Shown here: positions 36,041 through 44,945 of the stretch, piece by piece
How positions within the stretch are numbered: position 1 is the first letter of the stretch
Layout of the letters: each line of letters starts with the position of its first letter
NCBI RefSeq assembly: GCF_024360925.2
Contig: NZ_CP113517.1
Span: forward strand, 496,001 to 560,000
DNA length: 64,000 nucleotides
Source: Methylomonas rapida
Lineage (GTDB): Bacteria > Pseudomonadota > Gammaproteobacteria > Methylococcales > Methylomonadaceae
Direction: 5' to 3'
The notes under the pieces: generated by a model
Database searches by the model: none
Seen by the model: only the letters and a program-made list of their open reading frames with translations
What the model was told of the DNA's origin: nothing
Translations under genes and position numbers: made by a program

Positions 36041-36337
36041 ATGAAGACTACATGGAAAGTTCTGCTTATTGGCAGTGATGTCATTGGGTGGCTATTTTGG
36101 TTAACGGCTTCATCGTTCCTGATTCAGTATATGCATGAGGTAAACAACCCTATCCGGCATGAACTTGGAATAGGAATGGCAATGGGCTGCTTGTATGGTA
36201 TTTGGCCGGCTTTGTTTAGTATCTCCGTATCAATTTATTTCAGGAAACAAATGCAGAAATGGTTGTTTTTAGCGTCGGCTTCACTCCTTCCGGCTTACGG
36301 CATTGTAATAGGTAGTTATAATGCAGTCGCAACTTAG
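36041..36337 (+). CDS. Small membrane protein, unknown
   Basis: A 98-residue protein with three hydrophobic segments (about 8-29, 45-66 and 73-92) and short polar loops. I do not recognise a family. The upstream ribosome-binding site is weak. Its base composition is slightly AT-richer than its neighbours, and the region before it has no conserved features, so it may be a recent accessory gene. Confidence 0.5.
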   Translation: MKTTWKVLLIGSDVIGWLFWLTASSFLIQYMHEVNNPIRHELGIGMAMGCLYGIWPALFSISVSIYFRKQMQKWLFLASASLLPAYGIVIGSYNAVAT

Positions 36338-36503
36338 TAAGTGTCCAGCATCATTACGGGGTGTAAGCATAACCCGTGTGTAATTGACGTTTTCATTTCA
36401 GTGACACGTTTTATTGGCGGCGACGAGCCGCGCCTTGGTGGGCATATACGGCTGAGCGTAAAAATGCGTTGCAAAGTCGGCGCGCCTAATCCTTGGTGTC
36501 CCG

Positions 36504-36974
36504 CTAGAATTCATCAGCAAGCTCTTCGGCGCTATCGCCTCGCGCAGTGAGTATGGCTTGATGGAGCCGCACCAAATCGGCCTCCAGTTTTGAGACCTCT
36601 TCGGCCGCATAATCATCGAAGAGTCGATTGATATGGGTCAGATGATCAGGAAAGGTTTGTTCGTATATGGCGCGGCCAGCCTCGGTCAAACGTATGATTT
36701 GGCTGCGACCGTCTTTTTTTGAAGCAAGCCTTTCGACAAGACCTTTATCTTCCAGACGTCTGACAACCCCTGTCAGCGTGCCTTTGGTAATCAAAGTTTC
36801 CTCACCGAGTTTCTTGGGCTGCATGCCCTTGGTATTGCCCAAGCTGATGATCACATCGTATTGCGGCAACGTTAAATCAAGAGGATGAACATGTCTTGCC
36901 GCATAAGATAAAAATGCCTGGTGTGTGCGCAATAATTGGCGCAATACGGTTGGAAATGTTGATACAGAGGACAT
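36504..36974 (-). CDS. MarR-family transcriptional regulator
   Basis: A dimeric winged-helix regulator of about 156 residues. The recognition region is clear: LTLPQYDVIISLGN, then KKLGEETLITKGTLTGVVRRLEDKGLVERLASKKDGRSQ (given in parts; wing RSQIIRLTEAG). The start at ATG 36974 (MSSVSTF) is preferred to the upstream ATG at 36983. A similar AAATAGTT-TTTTAAT-type sequence lies both upstream of its own start and upstream of the gene at 37706-38092, a possible operator. The ligand is unknown. Confidence 0.85.
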   Translation of the reverse strand: MSSVSTFPTVLRQLLRTHQAFLSYAARHVHPLDLTLPQYDVIISLGNTKGMQPKKLGEETLITKGTLTGVVRRLEDKGLVERLASKKDGRSQIIRLTEAGRAIYEQTFPDHLTHINRLFDDYAAEEVSKLEADLVRLHQAILTARGDSAEELADEF

Positions 36975-36981
36975 AACACCC

Positions 36982-37020
36982 AAATAGTTGTTTTAATTAG
37001 GACGACCCGATAATAACTAT
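36982..37020. promoter_or_regulatory. Possible MarR operator region
   Basis: AAATAGTTGTTTTAATTA (36982-36999) plus a reversed half (AACTAT at 37015-37020) lie directly upstream of the marR-type start. A similar AAATAGTTTTAAT occurs at 38238-38250. Autoregulation is typical of MarR genes; the match itself is weak. Confidence 0.3.
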
Positions 37021-37120
37021 AAGCCGCCTTGTTCTCAAGCTCGGCCTAACAATGCCCAGGCCAAATTCAAGCGGTTAATGCAGGGGGCTCGGCCTGTTTC
37101 CAGAGCTTGCGTGCGGATGT

Positions 37121-37627
37121 TTATAAACCGGCAAGCAGCAACACGTTGTTAATGACCACCCCGCTGTAGAACATGACGGCCAATGCTAGCACCGCCGTCC
37201 CCCGATGACCAATCGTGCGTCGCCCGGTAAAAATGACGATGATCGCAGCCAGAATCGCTAGTTTGAGTACGGTAATGGAAATGCCCAGTCCCAGCAATCC
37301 AGCAAAGTAATTCAGAACTGGATTCACTTCCGCCAGTTCGGCAAACGTCAACCCCAGGTAGGTGACGATGCCGTCCATAACATGCAAACCACCAAATGAT
37401 GCAATCAATACCGTGTTGGCGAATAATTTCGGTCTGTCTTGCGAACCTGAAAGGAAAGCAAAAAATCGACCCATTCGGGTTTTCACTATGGCCAGCGGAT
37501 GAAGCGGGCTGCATTGCTCGCGAATGTAATCGGTTTTCAGTTGATCATGGATGGCTTGAACCAGTGTGTGACACTCCACACCGGCTTGAACGATGCGTTG
37601 TTCAATGCTTGCTTCAGATGCGGACAT
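37121..37627 (-). CDS. DUF5658-type membrane protein, second copy
   Basis: A 168-residue protein. A soluble N-terminal part to about residue 85 is followed by three hydrophobic segments with the DUF5658 core (MDGIVTYLGLTF, VNPVLNYFAGLLGLGIS). A G-rich SD (AGGGGG) before ATG 37627 decides the start against a longer frame to 37693. It is a paralogue of 11911-12426, with the same layout and core. It lies between the MarR gene and a secreted unknown, all on the minus strand, so they may be co-regulated. Confidence 0.6.
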   Translation of the reverse strand: MSASEASIEQRIVQAGVECHTLVQAIHDQLKTDYIREQCSPLHPLAIVKTRMGRFFAFLSGSQDRPKLFANTVLIASFGGLHVMDGIVTYLGLTFAELAEVNPVLNYFAGLLGLGISITVLKLAILAAIIVIFTGRRTIGHRGTAVLALAVMFYSGVVINNVLLLAGL

Positions 37628-37705
37628 AAGATGCCCCCTGTTGTGTAGATTGCGGATGAGCCGGCTGCGGAAACAATCACGACAGCCGGCCACTATGTTT
37701 ACGGC

Positions 37706-38092
37706 TTAATGGCTGGAAACATAAATTTTTTGCATTTCTTCATAGCGGGCCAGCGCATCTTTCAACGATTCGCCAGCCAGTTGCAAATCACCTCCACGTG
37801 CTGCTTTCCAGGCGGTATTCAAGCGTTTGCCGGCGTGTTGACGCTTGACATCGAGATCGTTGTTCTCAATGTCTTTTTGCTGTTGCTTGGCATCGCTAAC
37901 CAGATCCGCTACCGTGTCTTTATCCGCGCCGCTTTCCAAGGCGACGATGGAGGCTTTGACTTTTGAAATGGTGCCTTCCAGCGCGGCTTTTACCTCTTCG
38001 TGGCTGAAAGTAGCCGCGGACGCGGAAAAAGACAGGGCACCGATCACGGCGGTGGCAGCGGCAAATGATAAGAATTGTTTAAATGAATACAT
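37706..38092 (-). CDS. Secreted helical protein, unknown
   Basis: A 128-residue exported protein. The signal peptide covers about residues 1-26 (FLSFAAATAVIGALSFSASA). The rest is charged and helical with no cysteines (EVKAALEGTISKVKASIVALESGADKD in parts, ending RYEEMQKIYVSSH). The size and four-helix look recall small periplasmic cytochrome-b562-like or metal-binding bundles, but I see no convincing ligand set. It probably shares a promoter region containing the AAATAGTT motif and may head a unit with the DUF5658 gene, 78 bases downstream. Confidence 0.55.
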   Translation of the reverse strand: MYSFKQFLSFAAATAVIGALSFSASAATFSHEEVKAALEGTISKVKASIVALESGADKDTVADLVSDAKQQQKDIENNDLDVKRQHAGKRLNTAWKAARGGDLQLAGESLKDALARYEEMQKIYVSSH

Positions 38093-38240
38093 GATGTAAA
38101 CCTCGTTAAGCCAGAAAAAGGGATGAATAGTGAGCCGGGTTTTTGCACGTCACGATTAAAGCGAACTTGTGTGTCTGAGGTTCAAATCAATCATTCAGTG
38201 CGGGCAAAGTTTATCAAATATAGTTAGCATTAGAACTAAA

Positions 38241-38259
38241 TAGTTTTAATGAATACTTG
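38241..38259. repeat. Direct repeat, unit 1
   Basis: TAGTTTTAATGAATACTTG recurs about 140 bases downstream as TAGTTTTACGAATACTTG. Two spaced copies in a promoter region suggest a regulator site. Confidence 0.4.
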
Positions 38260-38381
38260 TTTTGTGGAATGCGTCGCGCTTTTCGCATGGCTTTTCCTTT
38301 GAGTTCGAGTCGGTGGCTGCCGTGGATGATCCTAAAAACGGCGCAAGGTATGCCGCAGACCTAAAGATCCCGTCATAATGG

Positions 38382-38399
38382 TAGTTTTACGAATACTTG
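38382..38399. repeat. Direct repeat, unit 2
   Basis: TAGTTTTACGAATACTTG, the second copy of the motif at 38241, one base shorter. Confidence 0.4.
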
Positions 38400-38584
38400 C
38401 ATAGATTATTTCGTATTCATTCTTTAACCTCCGACGGAACCGCTATCGCGTTTCGTTTTACGTGGGTTGGGTGGGCTGCTTCTTTCGTTGAGCAAGTTTC
38501 AGCGCGCTAGAGTTGCATTGCTGATGCGTACAGTGTTCAATGACTGATTGAGCATTGAACTCGCATATCGATTTGAAGTTATCC

Positions 38585-41329
38585 GTGAACACAACAGCGT
38601 CCCAATATTTAGTCGGCATAGATTTAGGTACCACTCATACCGTCGTCGCCTATGCGGCGATCAATGACCCGGAAAAAAACATTCGCCTGTTCGAGGTTCA
38701 GCAATTGGTTGCGCCCGGCGAAGTCGCGGAAAGGCCATTGCTGCCGTCGGTGCGTTATCACCCGGCACAGGGCGAATTCAGTGATGCCGCCGGATTCCTG
38801 ACGGCCGAGGATGGCGCCATCTTGGGTGAGGCGGCACGCGTGTTGGGCGCGAAATCGCAAGGCCGTTTGTTGACCAGCGCCAAGAGCTGGTTATCGCATG
38901 CGTCGGTCGATCATACGGCCGCAATCCTGCCCTGGGGCAGCGACGAGTCGGTATTCAAGGTCTCGCCGCTGGAAGCCAGCGCCAGTTATTTGCGCCACGT
39001 GCGCTCGGTTTGGGAGCAGCGATTTCCGCAGGCGCCATTGTCTCGGCAAAACGTCGTCATCACGGTGCCGGCATCGTTCGACGAGTCGGCGCGTTCGTTG
39101 ACCCTCAGGGCAGCGCAGATGGCCGGATTGACGGATGTGCGTTTGTTGGAAGAGCCGCAAGCTGTCGTTTACGACTGGTTGCGCCGCCATGCCGGTAGTG
39201 TAGGTCCCAGTCTCGGCGATAGCCGCTTATTGCTGGTCTGCGACGTTGGCGGAGGCACCACGGACCTGACCTTGATCAAGATCGAGCATGGCGAGGGCGA
39301 GCCCAAGCTGACCCGAATCGGCGTCGGCGACCATCTGATGCTGGGCGGCGACAATATCGACCTGGCGCTGGCGCATCTAGCCGAAAGCCGGTTGCGGGGA
39401 GACGGCAAGAAACTTTCGGCCGCGGATTTGTCGCAATTGCTGGAACAATGCCGCATTGCCAAAGAGAAATTGCTGGCCGACGATGCGCCGGAACAAATGG
39501 CGGTGACCTTGTTGGGCGGCGGCTCCAAACTGATAGGCGGTACCCGAAGCACTTTCTTGACGCGCGAGGAAGTCAAAGACATCGCCCTGGAAGGCTTTTT
39601 ACCCTTGTCCGGCTTGCAGGAATTGCCGGACAAGAAGCGTAGCGGCGTGGTCGAGTTCGGCCTGCCTTATGCGGCCGAACCGGCTATCAGCAAACATATC
39701 GCGGCCTTTTTGCAGTTGCATGCACAGGCTGCAAAAGCGGCTTTCGGCAGCGACAACATCGTGCCGGATGCATTGCTGTTGAATGGTGGTGTGTTTCGCA
39801 GCCAGACCATGGTGCAACGCGTGACCGCGCTGTTGACCGCCTGGCGCGGCGGCCAACAGCCCTTGTTGCTGGGCAACCGCCATCCGGAGCTTGCGGTGGC
39901 TTATGGCGCGGTCAGTTACGCAGTGGCGAGGCAGGACAAGAAGCTCAAGATAGGCGGCGGCGCAGCGCGCGGTTATTTCTTGTTGGTCGATACTATCGGC
40001 GGCAAAGACGCCGTCAAACGCGGCGTTTGCATTTTGCCGAAAGGCAGCGAGGAAGGCCATGAGGTGCTGTTGAGCGACAGGCAATTTGCGTTGCGCGTCG
40101 GGCAGCCGGTACGCTTTAATTTGTTGTCCAACAGTGGCGATAGCGATTTCAAGCCCGGCGAGATCGTCGAGCTGGACGACGAACGTTTCCACAGCCTGCC
40201 GCCCTTGGCGGTGGCTTTCGAAGGCCAGCAGAAGGCCGAGGTTGCCGTGCAGTTGGCGGCTACTCATACCGAAGTCGGCACTTTGCGTTTGCAATGCGTC
40301 GCGGTGGAAGACGCCAATCAACGCTGGGATGTCGAGTTTCAGATCCGCAAGAAAGCTGCGATGCCTATGACTGCCGACTTGCCGGCCCAGTTGCCGCAAG
40401 CCATCGATAAGATCCAATCGGTATTCGGGCCTAAGTCCAAGCAAATCGATCCTAAGGCCGTGAAAACCTTGCGAGCCGATCTGGAAAAGGTACTGGGCAT
40501 GCCGCGCGGTGAATGGAGTACGCCATTGTTGCGCGAACTCTTCGCCGTCCTTGCCGAGGGCGTCAAATACCGGCGCCGTAGCGAGCAGCACGAACGATTG
40601 TGGCTGAGCCTGGCTGGCTTTTGCCTGCGGCCCGGTTTCGGTTATCCGCTGGACGATTGGCGGGCCGAGCAATTGTGGAAGCTGTATCCGGAAGGCCTGC
40701 AATTCGTCAACGAAAAGCAAAACTGGGCGGAATGGTGGACCTTGTGGCGGCGTGTAGCCGGCGGTTTGGCGGCCGATGCGCAGCAACGCCTGTTTAACGA
40801 CATCGCCAAGTTCATCGATCCCGCCGCGGCCCGCCAAGCCGGTGTGGTTAAGCAAGCGGCGCTCAGAGGTTACGAGGATATGGTCAGGCTGGCCGCCGCT
40901 CTAGAGCGCTTGCCGGTGGCGGATAAAATCCGACTCGGCGAGTGGCTGTTAAAACGTCTGGCCAAACCCGGCGAGCCCGAACAAAGCTGGTGGGCCTTGG
41001 GGCGTATCGGCTCGCGGATTCCGTTCCACGGCAATAATCACGATGTGATTCCTGCCGGAACGGTGGCCGACTGGCTGCAGCAGCTGTTGACAGTCGACTG
41101 GAAGAAACAGACCCAAGCCGGTTTTGCGGCGACTTTGCTGGCGCGCCGTTGCGACGATAGAGCGCGCGACATCGACGAAGACTTGCGCGCGCTCGTATTG
41201 GATAAGTTGAAGGAAGCCAAGGCGCCGGCGATTTGGCAGGAAATGGTCGCCGAATTCAAACAACTGGACGAGAGCCAGGAAAAACAAATTTTTGGCGAGG
41301 CGTTGCCGCCGGGCTTGCGTTTGATTTAG
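38585..41329 (+). CDS. Hsp70-like protein with long C-terminal extension
   Basis: A 914-residue (or 924 from TTG 38555) Hsp70-superfamily protein. The actin-like ATPase part shows phosphate-1 (LVGIDLGTTHTVVAY), phosphate-2 (VCDVGGGTTDLTLIK), GDNIDLALA and the adenosine motif LLNGGVFRS. Beyond about residue 500 comes a short beta-rich part, then a long helical region (DUF3731-like) ending in RLI. There is no DnaK-type lid or EEVD-like tail. It differs from DnaK and resembles the YegD/DUF3731 Hsp70 group of unknown clients. Neither start has a good SD; GTG 38585 fits relatives better. The SNF2 helicase gene follows 72 bases later. Confidence 0.82.
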   Translation: MNTTASQYLVGIDLGTTHTVVAYAAINDPEKNIRLFEVQQLVAPGEVAERPLLPSVRYHPAQGEFSDAAGFLTAEDGAILGEAARVLGAKSQGRLLTSAKSWLSHASVDHTAAILPWGSDESVFKVSPLEASASYLRHVRSVWEQRFPQAPLSRQNVVITVPASFDESARSLTLRAAQMAGLTDVRLLEEPQAVVYDWLRRHAGSVGPSLGDSRLLLVCDVGGGTTDLTLIKIEHGEGEPKLTRIGVGDHLMLGGDNIDLALAHLAESRLRGDGKKLSAADLSQLLEQCRIAKEKLLADDAPEQMAVTLLGGGSKLIGGTRSTFLTREEVKDIALEGFLPLSGLQELPDKKRSGVVEFGLPYAAEPAISKHIAAFLQLHAQAAKAAFGSDNIVPDALLLNGGVFRSQTMVQRVTALLTAWRGGQQPLLLGNRHPELAVAYGAVSYAVARQDKKLKIGGGAARGYFLLVDTIGGKDAVKRGVCILPKGSEEGHEVLLSDRQFALRVGQPVRFNLLSNSGDSDFKPGEIVELDDERFHSLPPLAVAFEGQQKAEVAVQLAATHTEVGTLRLQCVAVEDANQRWDVEFQIRKKAAMPMTADLPAQLPQAIDKIQSVFGPKSKQIDPKAVKTLRADLEKVLGMPRGEWSTPLLRELFAVLAEGVKYRRRSEQHERLWLSLAGFCLRPGFGYPLDDWRAEQLWKLYPEGLQFVNEKQNWAEWWTLWRRVAGGLAADAQQRLFNDIAKFIDPAAARQAGVVKQAALRGYEDMVRLAAALERLPVADKIRLGEWLLKRLAKPGEPEQSWWALGRIGSRIPFHGNNHDVIPAGTVADWLQQLLTVDWKKQTQAGFAATLLARRCDDRARDIDEDLRALVLDKLKEAKAPAIWQEMVAEFKQLDESQEKQIFGEALPPGLRLI

Positions 41330-41335
41330 GCGTAG

Positions 41336-41352
41336 GGTACGCATTGCGTACC
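41336..41352. repeat. GGTACGCA palindromic repeat
   Basis: GGTACGCA-T-TGCGTACC, a perfect 8-bp stem with a 1-nt centre, between the Hsp70-like gene and the helicase gene. It looks like a dispersed intergenic palindrome. It could also form an RNA hairpin between the two cistrons. Confidence 0.5.
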
Positions 41353-41401
41353 ACCTTCATTTCGGTAAAATCCGGCTAATTATCATCAGCCACTATTCGC
41401 C

Positions 41402-44400
41402 ATGGACAACGATATTTATCTTTACGACACGGAGCGCCTGCACGGCATTGCTTCCGAGGAGCTGGTCAAGCAAGGCTTGAGTTATTTCTCGGATAATCGC
41501 GTCATCGGCGTGGCGCTGGAAAATGGGCGGGCAATCGCTCAGGTCGAAGATGTCTACGAAGAGCAATATTGGCTTGAATTGGTGATCGATCCGGAGGGCA
41601 GTCTACAAGTCTCATGCGATTGCCATCACGATGCCAGCGTTTGCGTGCATGCCATCGCCGCGCTTTACGCCTATGCCGATCAATATGCGCCGCTCGATAG
41701 TGCCGGTCTGGATAGCGCGCTGGACGAGGCGATACAGGAACGGGTCAAAAAAGGCCGCAACGAGGTCAAGGTCAAGCTAATCAGCGGCAATCTGGGGTTC
41801 GGTACCTGGCAGGCGACTTCGCTGGTGTCGGCGACCCATTGGCAGCGTTCCTATCAAGTGCAGATACGCTCGCTGGATCAGCGCGTCAATTATTGCACCT
41901 GTCCGGATTTGGCCAGCAATCGCCTGGGTACTTGCAAGCATATCGAGGCGGTATTGCATTACGCGCGCAAGCAAAAAGACTACAAACGCCTGAAGGCCGA
42001 AGGCAGCCCGGTTTCTTTCGTGTATCTGGCTTGGGAATCCGCCACCCGCCCGCTGCTGCGTTTGTATCGGCGGCCCGAATTGGCTGGCGATTTGGCGGCG
42101 CTGTTGGACGAATTTTTCAATGAGCAAGGCCAATTCGTGGGCCGCTTGCCGGAAGATTTATTCCGTTTCTCGCAATTGGTTTATGGTCGCGAAGACTTTT
42201 TGCTGGGCGAAGATGCCGTGCAGTATGCCCAGCAATGCGCGGAAGATGCGGCGCAAGCCTTGCGCGGACAAGAGATCAAGCGCCTGATTCAGCAAGGCAA
42301 CGGCGTGTTGCCAGGGCTCAAGGTTAGATTGTTTCCGTATCAGGTCGAGGGCGTGGCGTTTTTGGCGGGGCGAGGCCGGGCGCTACTGGCCGACGACATG
42401 GGCTTGGGCAAGACCTTGCAGGCCATCGCCGCTGGCACTTGGCTGGCCGACCACGCCGAGGTCAAACGCATTCTGATTGTTTGCCCGACTTCGCTCAAAC
42501 ACCAATGGGCCAGGGAGATCGCCAAGTTTACCGGGCGGCCCGTGCAGATTTTACAAGGCGGACCGGATCAGCGCGGCGTGCAATACCGCGCCGATGCCTT
42601 GTTCTTCATCGTCAATTACGAGTTGGTGTTGCGTGATCTGAGCATCATCAGCGAAAACCTCAAACCCGATTTGTTGATCCTGGACGAAGCCCAGCGCATC
42701 AAAAATTGGCGCACCAAGTTGTCGTCCACGATCAAATTGATTCCGTCGCGCTACGTGTTCGTGCTGAGCGGCACGCCGTTGGAAAACCGCCTGGAAGACT
42801 TGTACAGCCTGCTGCAATTGGTCGATGCCCGCGTGCTGGGGCCGCTGTGGCGCTGTCTGTTGGACTTTCATATCACCGACGAACGCGGCAAGGTCATAGG
42901 CTATCGTAACTTGTCTGAACTGCGGCGCCGCATCGCGCCGGTGGTGTTGCGCCGCTCTCGCAGCTTGGTCGCCGACCAATTGCCGGAGCGCACCGAAGTC
43001 ACGCTGGATATTGCGATGGATGCCAAACAGCAGGAACTGCACGATTCCGCGCTGCAAGCCGCCGGGCTATTGGCGAAAATCGCCAAGCGCCGGCCGCTGA
43101 CGCCCAGCGAACAGAATCGCCTATTATCCGCCTTGCAGCAGGCCCGCATGGCGTGCAACGCGGCAGGGCTTGTGGATAAGGAAACCCAAGGATCGCCCAA
43201 GCTCGAGGAATTGACGCGCTTGTTGGAAGAATTGTGTTTGCAAGGCAACCGCAAGGCCGTGGTGTTTTCGCAGTGGGCCTTGATGACGGAGATGGTGGAA
43301 GCCCTGGCGCGCGGCATGGGCTTGGGCTGCGTGCGCCTGCACGGCGGTGTGCCGAGCGCAAAACGCGGCGAACTGATGCAGCGTTTTCATGACGACGATG
43401 CCTTGCAGGTGTTCATTTCCACCGATGCTGGCGGTACCGGCTTGAATCTGCAAGCCGCCACGGCCTTGATCAATCTCGATATGCCGTGGAATCCGGCGAT
43501 ATTGGATCAACGCATCGCCCGCATTCATCGCTTGGGGCAAAAAAACAAGGTGCAGATTTTTATTCTGCTGGCCGAATATTCTTACGAACAGCGCGTCGCC
43601 CAATTGGTGAAGGGCAAGCGGCATTTGTTCGACAACGTCATCGATCCGGAAGCGACCGAAGACACGGTCGGCGTTTCGAAGAAAATGCTGGAAACCTTGG
43701 TCGACGATTTGGCGGGTACGCCTATCGAGGATGCGGCCAAGGTCGAAGCTCCGTCGGTGGCGGAACCAGAATTGCCGACACCTACTGCCGAACCGGTGGC
43801 CAAGCCAGTTCACCCCGGTGTTGTGGAAGACGACGACAGCGTGCGTCAGGTGGTGACTGGCATCCAAAACACATTCGGCCCGCGTATCGAGCGGGTGCTG
43901 GCCAAGGCCGGCGGTTTGTTGGTCGTGGTCGAACAGTGGCGGGATGGCGACGAACAAGCCGCGCAGGACTTGTCGGCGGATGGCCTGCCTGTTGCGGTGA
44001 TCGACGGCCGCACCTGGCGCAGTTTGCAACGCTTGGGCAGCGCCTCGCCGTTGGCCGAAAGCCGTACGGTGTTCGCGGCGGTCGAACCGGTGCAACTCCA
44101 GCAAAACCCTTTGCATGAACTGGCCGCGCAAAAATTGCGCTCTGCCGAAATATTGCTGGAACAACAGTGCTTGGCCGGGGTGATGGATTTGCTGGCGTCG
44201 GCCTTGTTGTCCAAATTGGCGGCGTTGAATGGACAAACCCAAGCGCCGTCCGTCATCGAAGCCGCCGCGTGGCTTTACACCGAAATAGTGCCGCGCGGCG
44301 TTTTGAGCAACGAACAGGCTGCCCACGTGCTGCAGGTCGTTTCGTTAAGCTTGAGCAGCGCGCTGCCCGAGATTTTGATCCGACAAGCCGCGAGTGATGC

Positions 44401-44428
44401 GAGGGGATTGTTGGCTGCTTTGGCTTGA
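41402..44428 (+). CDS. SNF2-family helicase with two SWIM zinc fingers
   Basis: A 1008-residue SNF2/RapA-superfamily DNA translocase. The N-terminus has two SWIM-type CxC...CxH fingers (CDCHHDASVCVHA near 77-89, CTCPDLASNRLGTCKH near 167-182). The ATPase core follows: motif I DDMGLGKTLQ, motif II LDEAQRIKN, motif III VLSGTPLENR, motif V STDAGGTGLNLQAA and motif VI QRIARIHRLGQKNKV. The C-terminal ~250 residues are a low-similarity, Ala/Pro/Glu-rich linker and helical region. Its function is not known; SWIM/SNF2 proteins may remodel protein-DNA complexes. It probably forms an operon with the Hsp70-like gene. Confidence 0.88.
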   Translation: MDNDIYLYDTERLHGIASEELVKQGLSYFSDNRVIGVALENGRAIAQVEDVYEEQYWLELVIDPEGSLQVSCDCHHDASVCVHAIAALYAYADQYAPLDSAGLDSALDEAIQERVKKGRNEVKVKLISGNLGFGTWQATSLVSATHWQRSYQVQIRSLDQRVNYCTCPDLASNRLGTCKHIEAVLHYARKQKDYKRLKAEGSPVSFVYLAWESATRPLLRLYRRPELAGDLAALLDEFFNEQGQFVGRLPEDLFRFSQLVYGREDFLLGEDAVQYAQQCAEDAAQALRGQEIKRLIQQGNGVLPGLKVRLFPYQVEGVAFLAGRGRALLADDMGLGKTLQAIAAGTWLADHAEVKRILIVCPTSLKHQWAREIAKFTGRPVQILQGGPDQRGVQYRADALFFIVNYELVLRDLSIISENLKPDLLILDEAQRIKNWRTKLSSTIKLIPSRYVFVLSGTPLENRLEDLYSLLQLVDARVLGPLWRCLLDFHITDERGKVIGYRNLSELRRRIAPVVLRRSRSLVADQLPERTEVTLDIAMDAKQQELHDSALQAAGLLAKIAKRRPLTPSEQNRLLSALQQARMACNAAGLVDKETQGSPKLEELTRLLEELCLQGNRKAVVFSQWALMTEMVEALARGMGLGCVRLHGGVPSAKRGELMQRFHDDDALQVFISTDAGGTGLNLQAATALINLDMPWNPAILDQRIARIHRLGQKNKVQIFILLAEYSYEQRVAQLVKGKRHLFDNVIDPEATEDTVGVSKKMLETLVDDLAGTPIEDAAKVEAPSVAEPELPTPTAEPVAKPVHPGVVEDDDSVRQVVTGIQNTFGPRIERVLAKAGGLLVVVEQWRDGDEQAAQDLSADGLPVAVIDGRTWRSLQRLGSASPLAESRTVFAAVEPVQLQQNPLHELAAQKLRSAEILLEQQCLAGVMDLLASALLSKLAALNGQTQAPSVIEAAAWLYTEIVPRGVLSNEQAAHVLQVVSLSLSSALPEILIRQAASDARGLLAALA

Positions 44429-44522
44429 GCGGGTATCGGAATAATTGCTGTAATGCATAAACAGCATTGTCGTCTGGATTGGGGGCTTTTACAGCGCCCC
44501 CCCAAGTACGCGGAGGACTGAC

Positions 44523-44528
44523 TATAAT
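44523..44528 (+). promoter_or_regulatory. Possible -10 element for the DUF1640-like gene
   Basis: A perfect TATAAT, 54 bases before the next ATG, following a GC-rich hairpin (TTGGGGGC ... GCGCCCCCCCAA, near 44488-44513). The -35 is unclear. Confidence 0.3.
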
Positions 44529-44581
44529 GGGGCATCAATCCAGCGCCTTTGCGGGTGATGCCCTGAAAATGAGATTTCTCG

Positions 44582-44917
44582 ATGAACGCCATACCCTTTG
44601 ACACGTTAAAATTTGCCAACTGGCTAAAGGCCGTGGGCTTTACCGAGACTCAAACCGAGACCATAGTCGAAATTCAACGGGAAGCCAACAATGAAACTTT
44701 GCACCATGCTATACATGATTTCCACCTGGACGACATTGCCACCAAGCGAGATATAAAAGAGTTGGAGCGCGACATAAAGGCAATGGAGGTTGCGCTTAAG
44801 CGTGATCTGGCCGATGTCGAGATGCGGCTTCGGCGTACTGCTCAAAGTGGCGCGCTTGATATAACCGATAGACCGAATAGTCCGTTGTTGCGAAAGGCGG
44901 GGTTTCCCGCTGGGTAA
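44582..44917 (+). CDS. DUF1640-like coiled-coil protein, C-terminus altered
   Basis: A 111-residue protein. The N-terminal part (PFDTLKFANWLKAVGFTETQTETIVEIQREAN) is typical of small DUF1640/CCDC90-like proteins. A coiled-coil region follows (ATKRDIKELERDIKAMEVALKRDLADVEMRL). Relatives normally continue with more coiled coil and a C-terminal membrane helix. Here the frame turns after residue 86 into an unrelated tail (ITDRPNSPLLRKAGFPAG), so it is probably truncated or rearranged. A decayed second copy of the middle lies at 48374-48495. Confidence 0.55.
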   Translation: MNAIPFDTLKFANWLKAVGFTETQTETIVEIQREANNETLHHAIHDFHLDDIATKRDIKELERDIKAMEVALKRDLADVEMRLRRTAQSGALDITDRPNSPLLRKAGFPAG

Positions 44918-44945
44918 ACGCTGCATCGGCGAACCCGAGGTGAGT

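Larger units (their letters stand above)
38093..38584. other. Long divergent regulatory region before the Hsp70-like gene
   Basis: About 490 non-coding bases. It contains an AACT-4 nt-AGTT inverted repeat (38234-38245) and a near-exact direct repeat (38241-38259 and 38382-38399). A GAATAC ... GTATTC inverted pair lies near 38391-38416. No sigma-32 heat-shock promoter is obvious despite the Hsp70-like gene downstream. Confidence 0.45.

Noticed and set aside
38295..38325. GAGTTCGAGTC, resembling a tRNA T-arm
   Set aside because: No acceptor stem, anticodon arm or CCA-adjacent pairing could be built around it.
39599..40855. Long minus-strand frame opposite the Hsp70-like gene
   Set aside because: Antisense shadow of a strongly biased gene; no start signal or family resemblance.
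43124..44326. 400-codon minus-strand frame opposite the SNF2 helicase gene
   Set aside because: Antisense shadow; low-complexity His/Gln-rich product typical of reversed GC-rich coding sequence.
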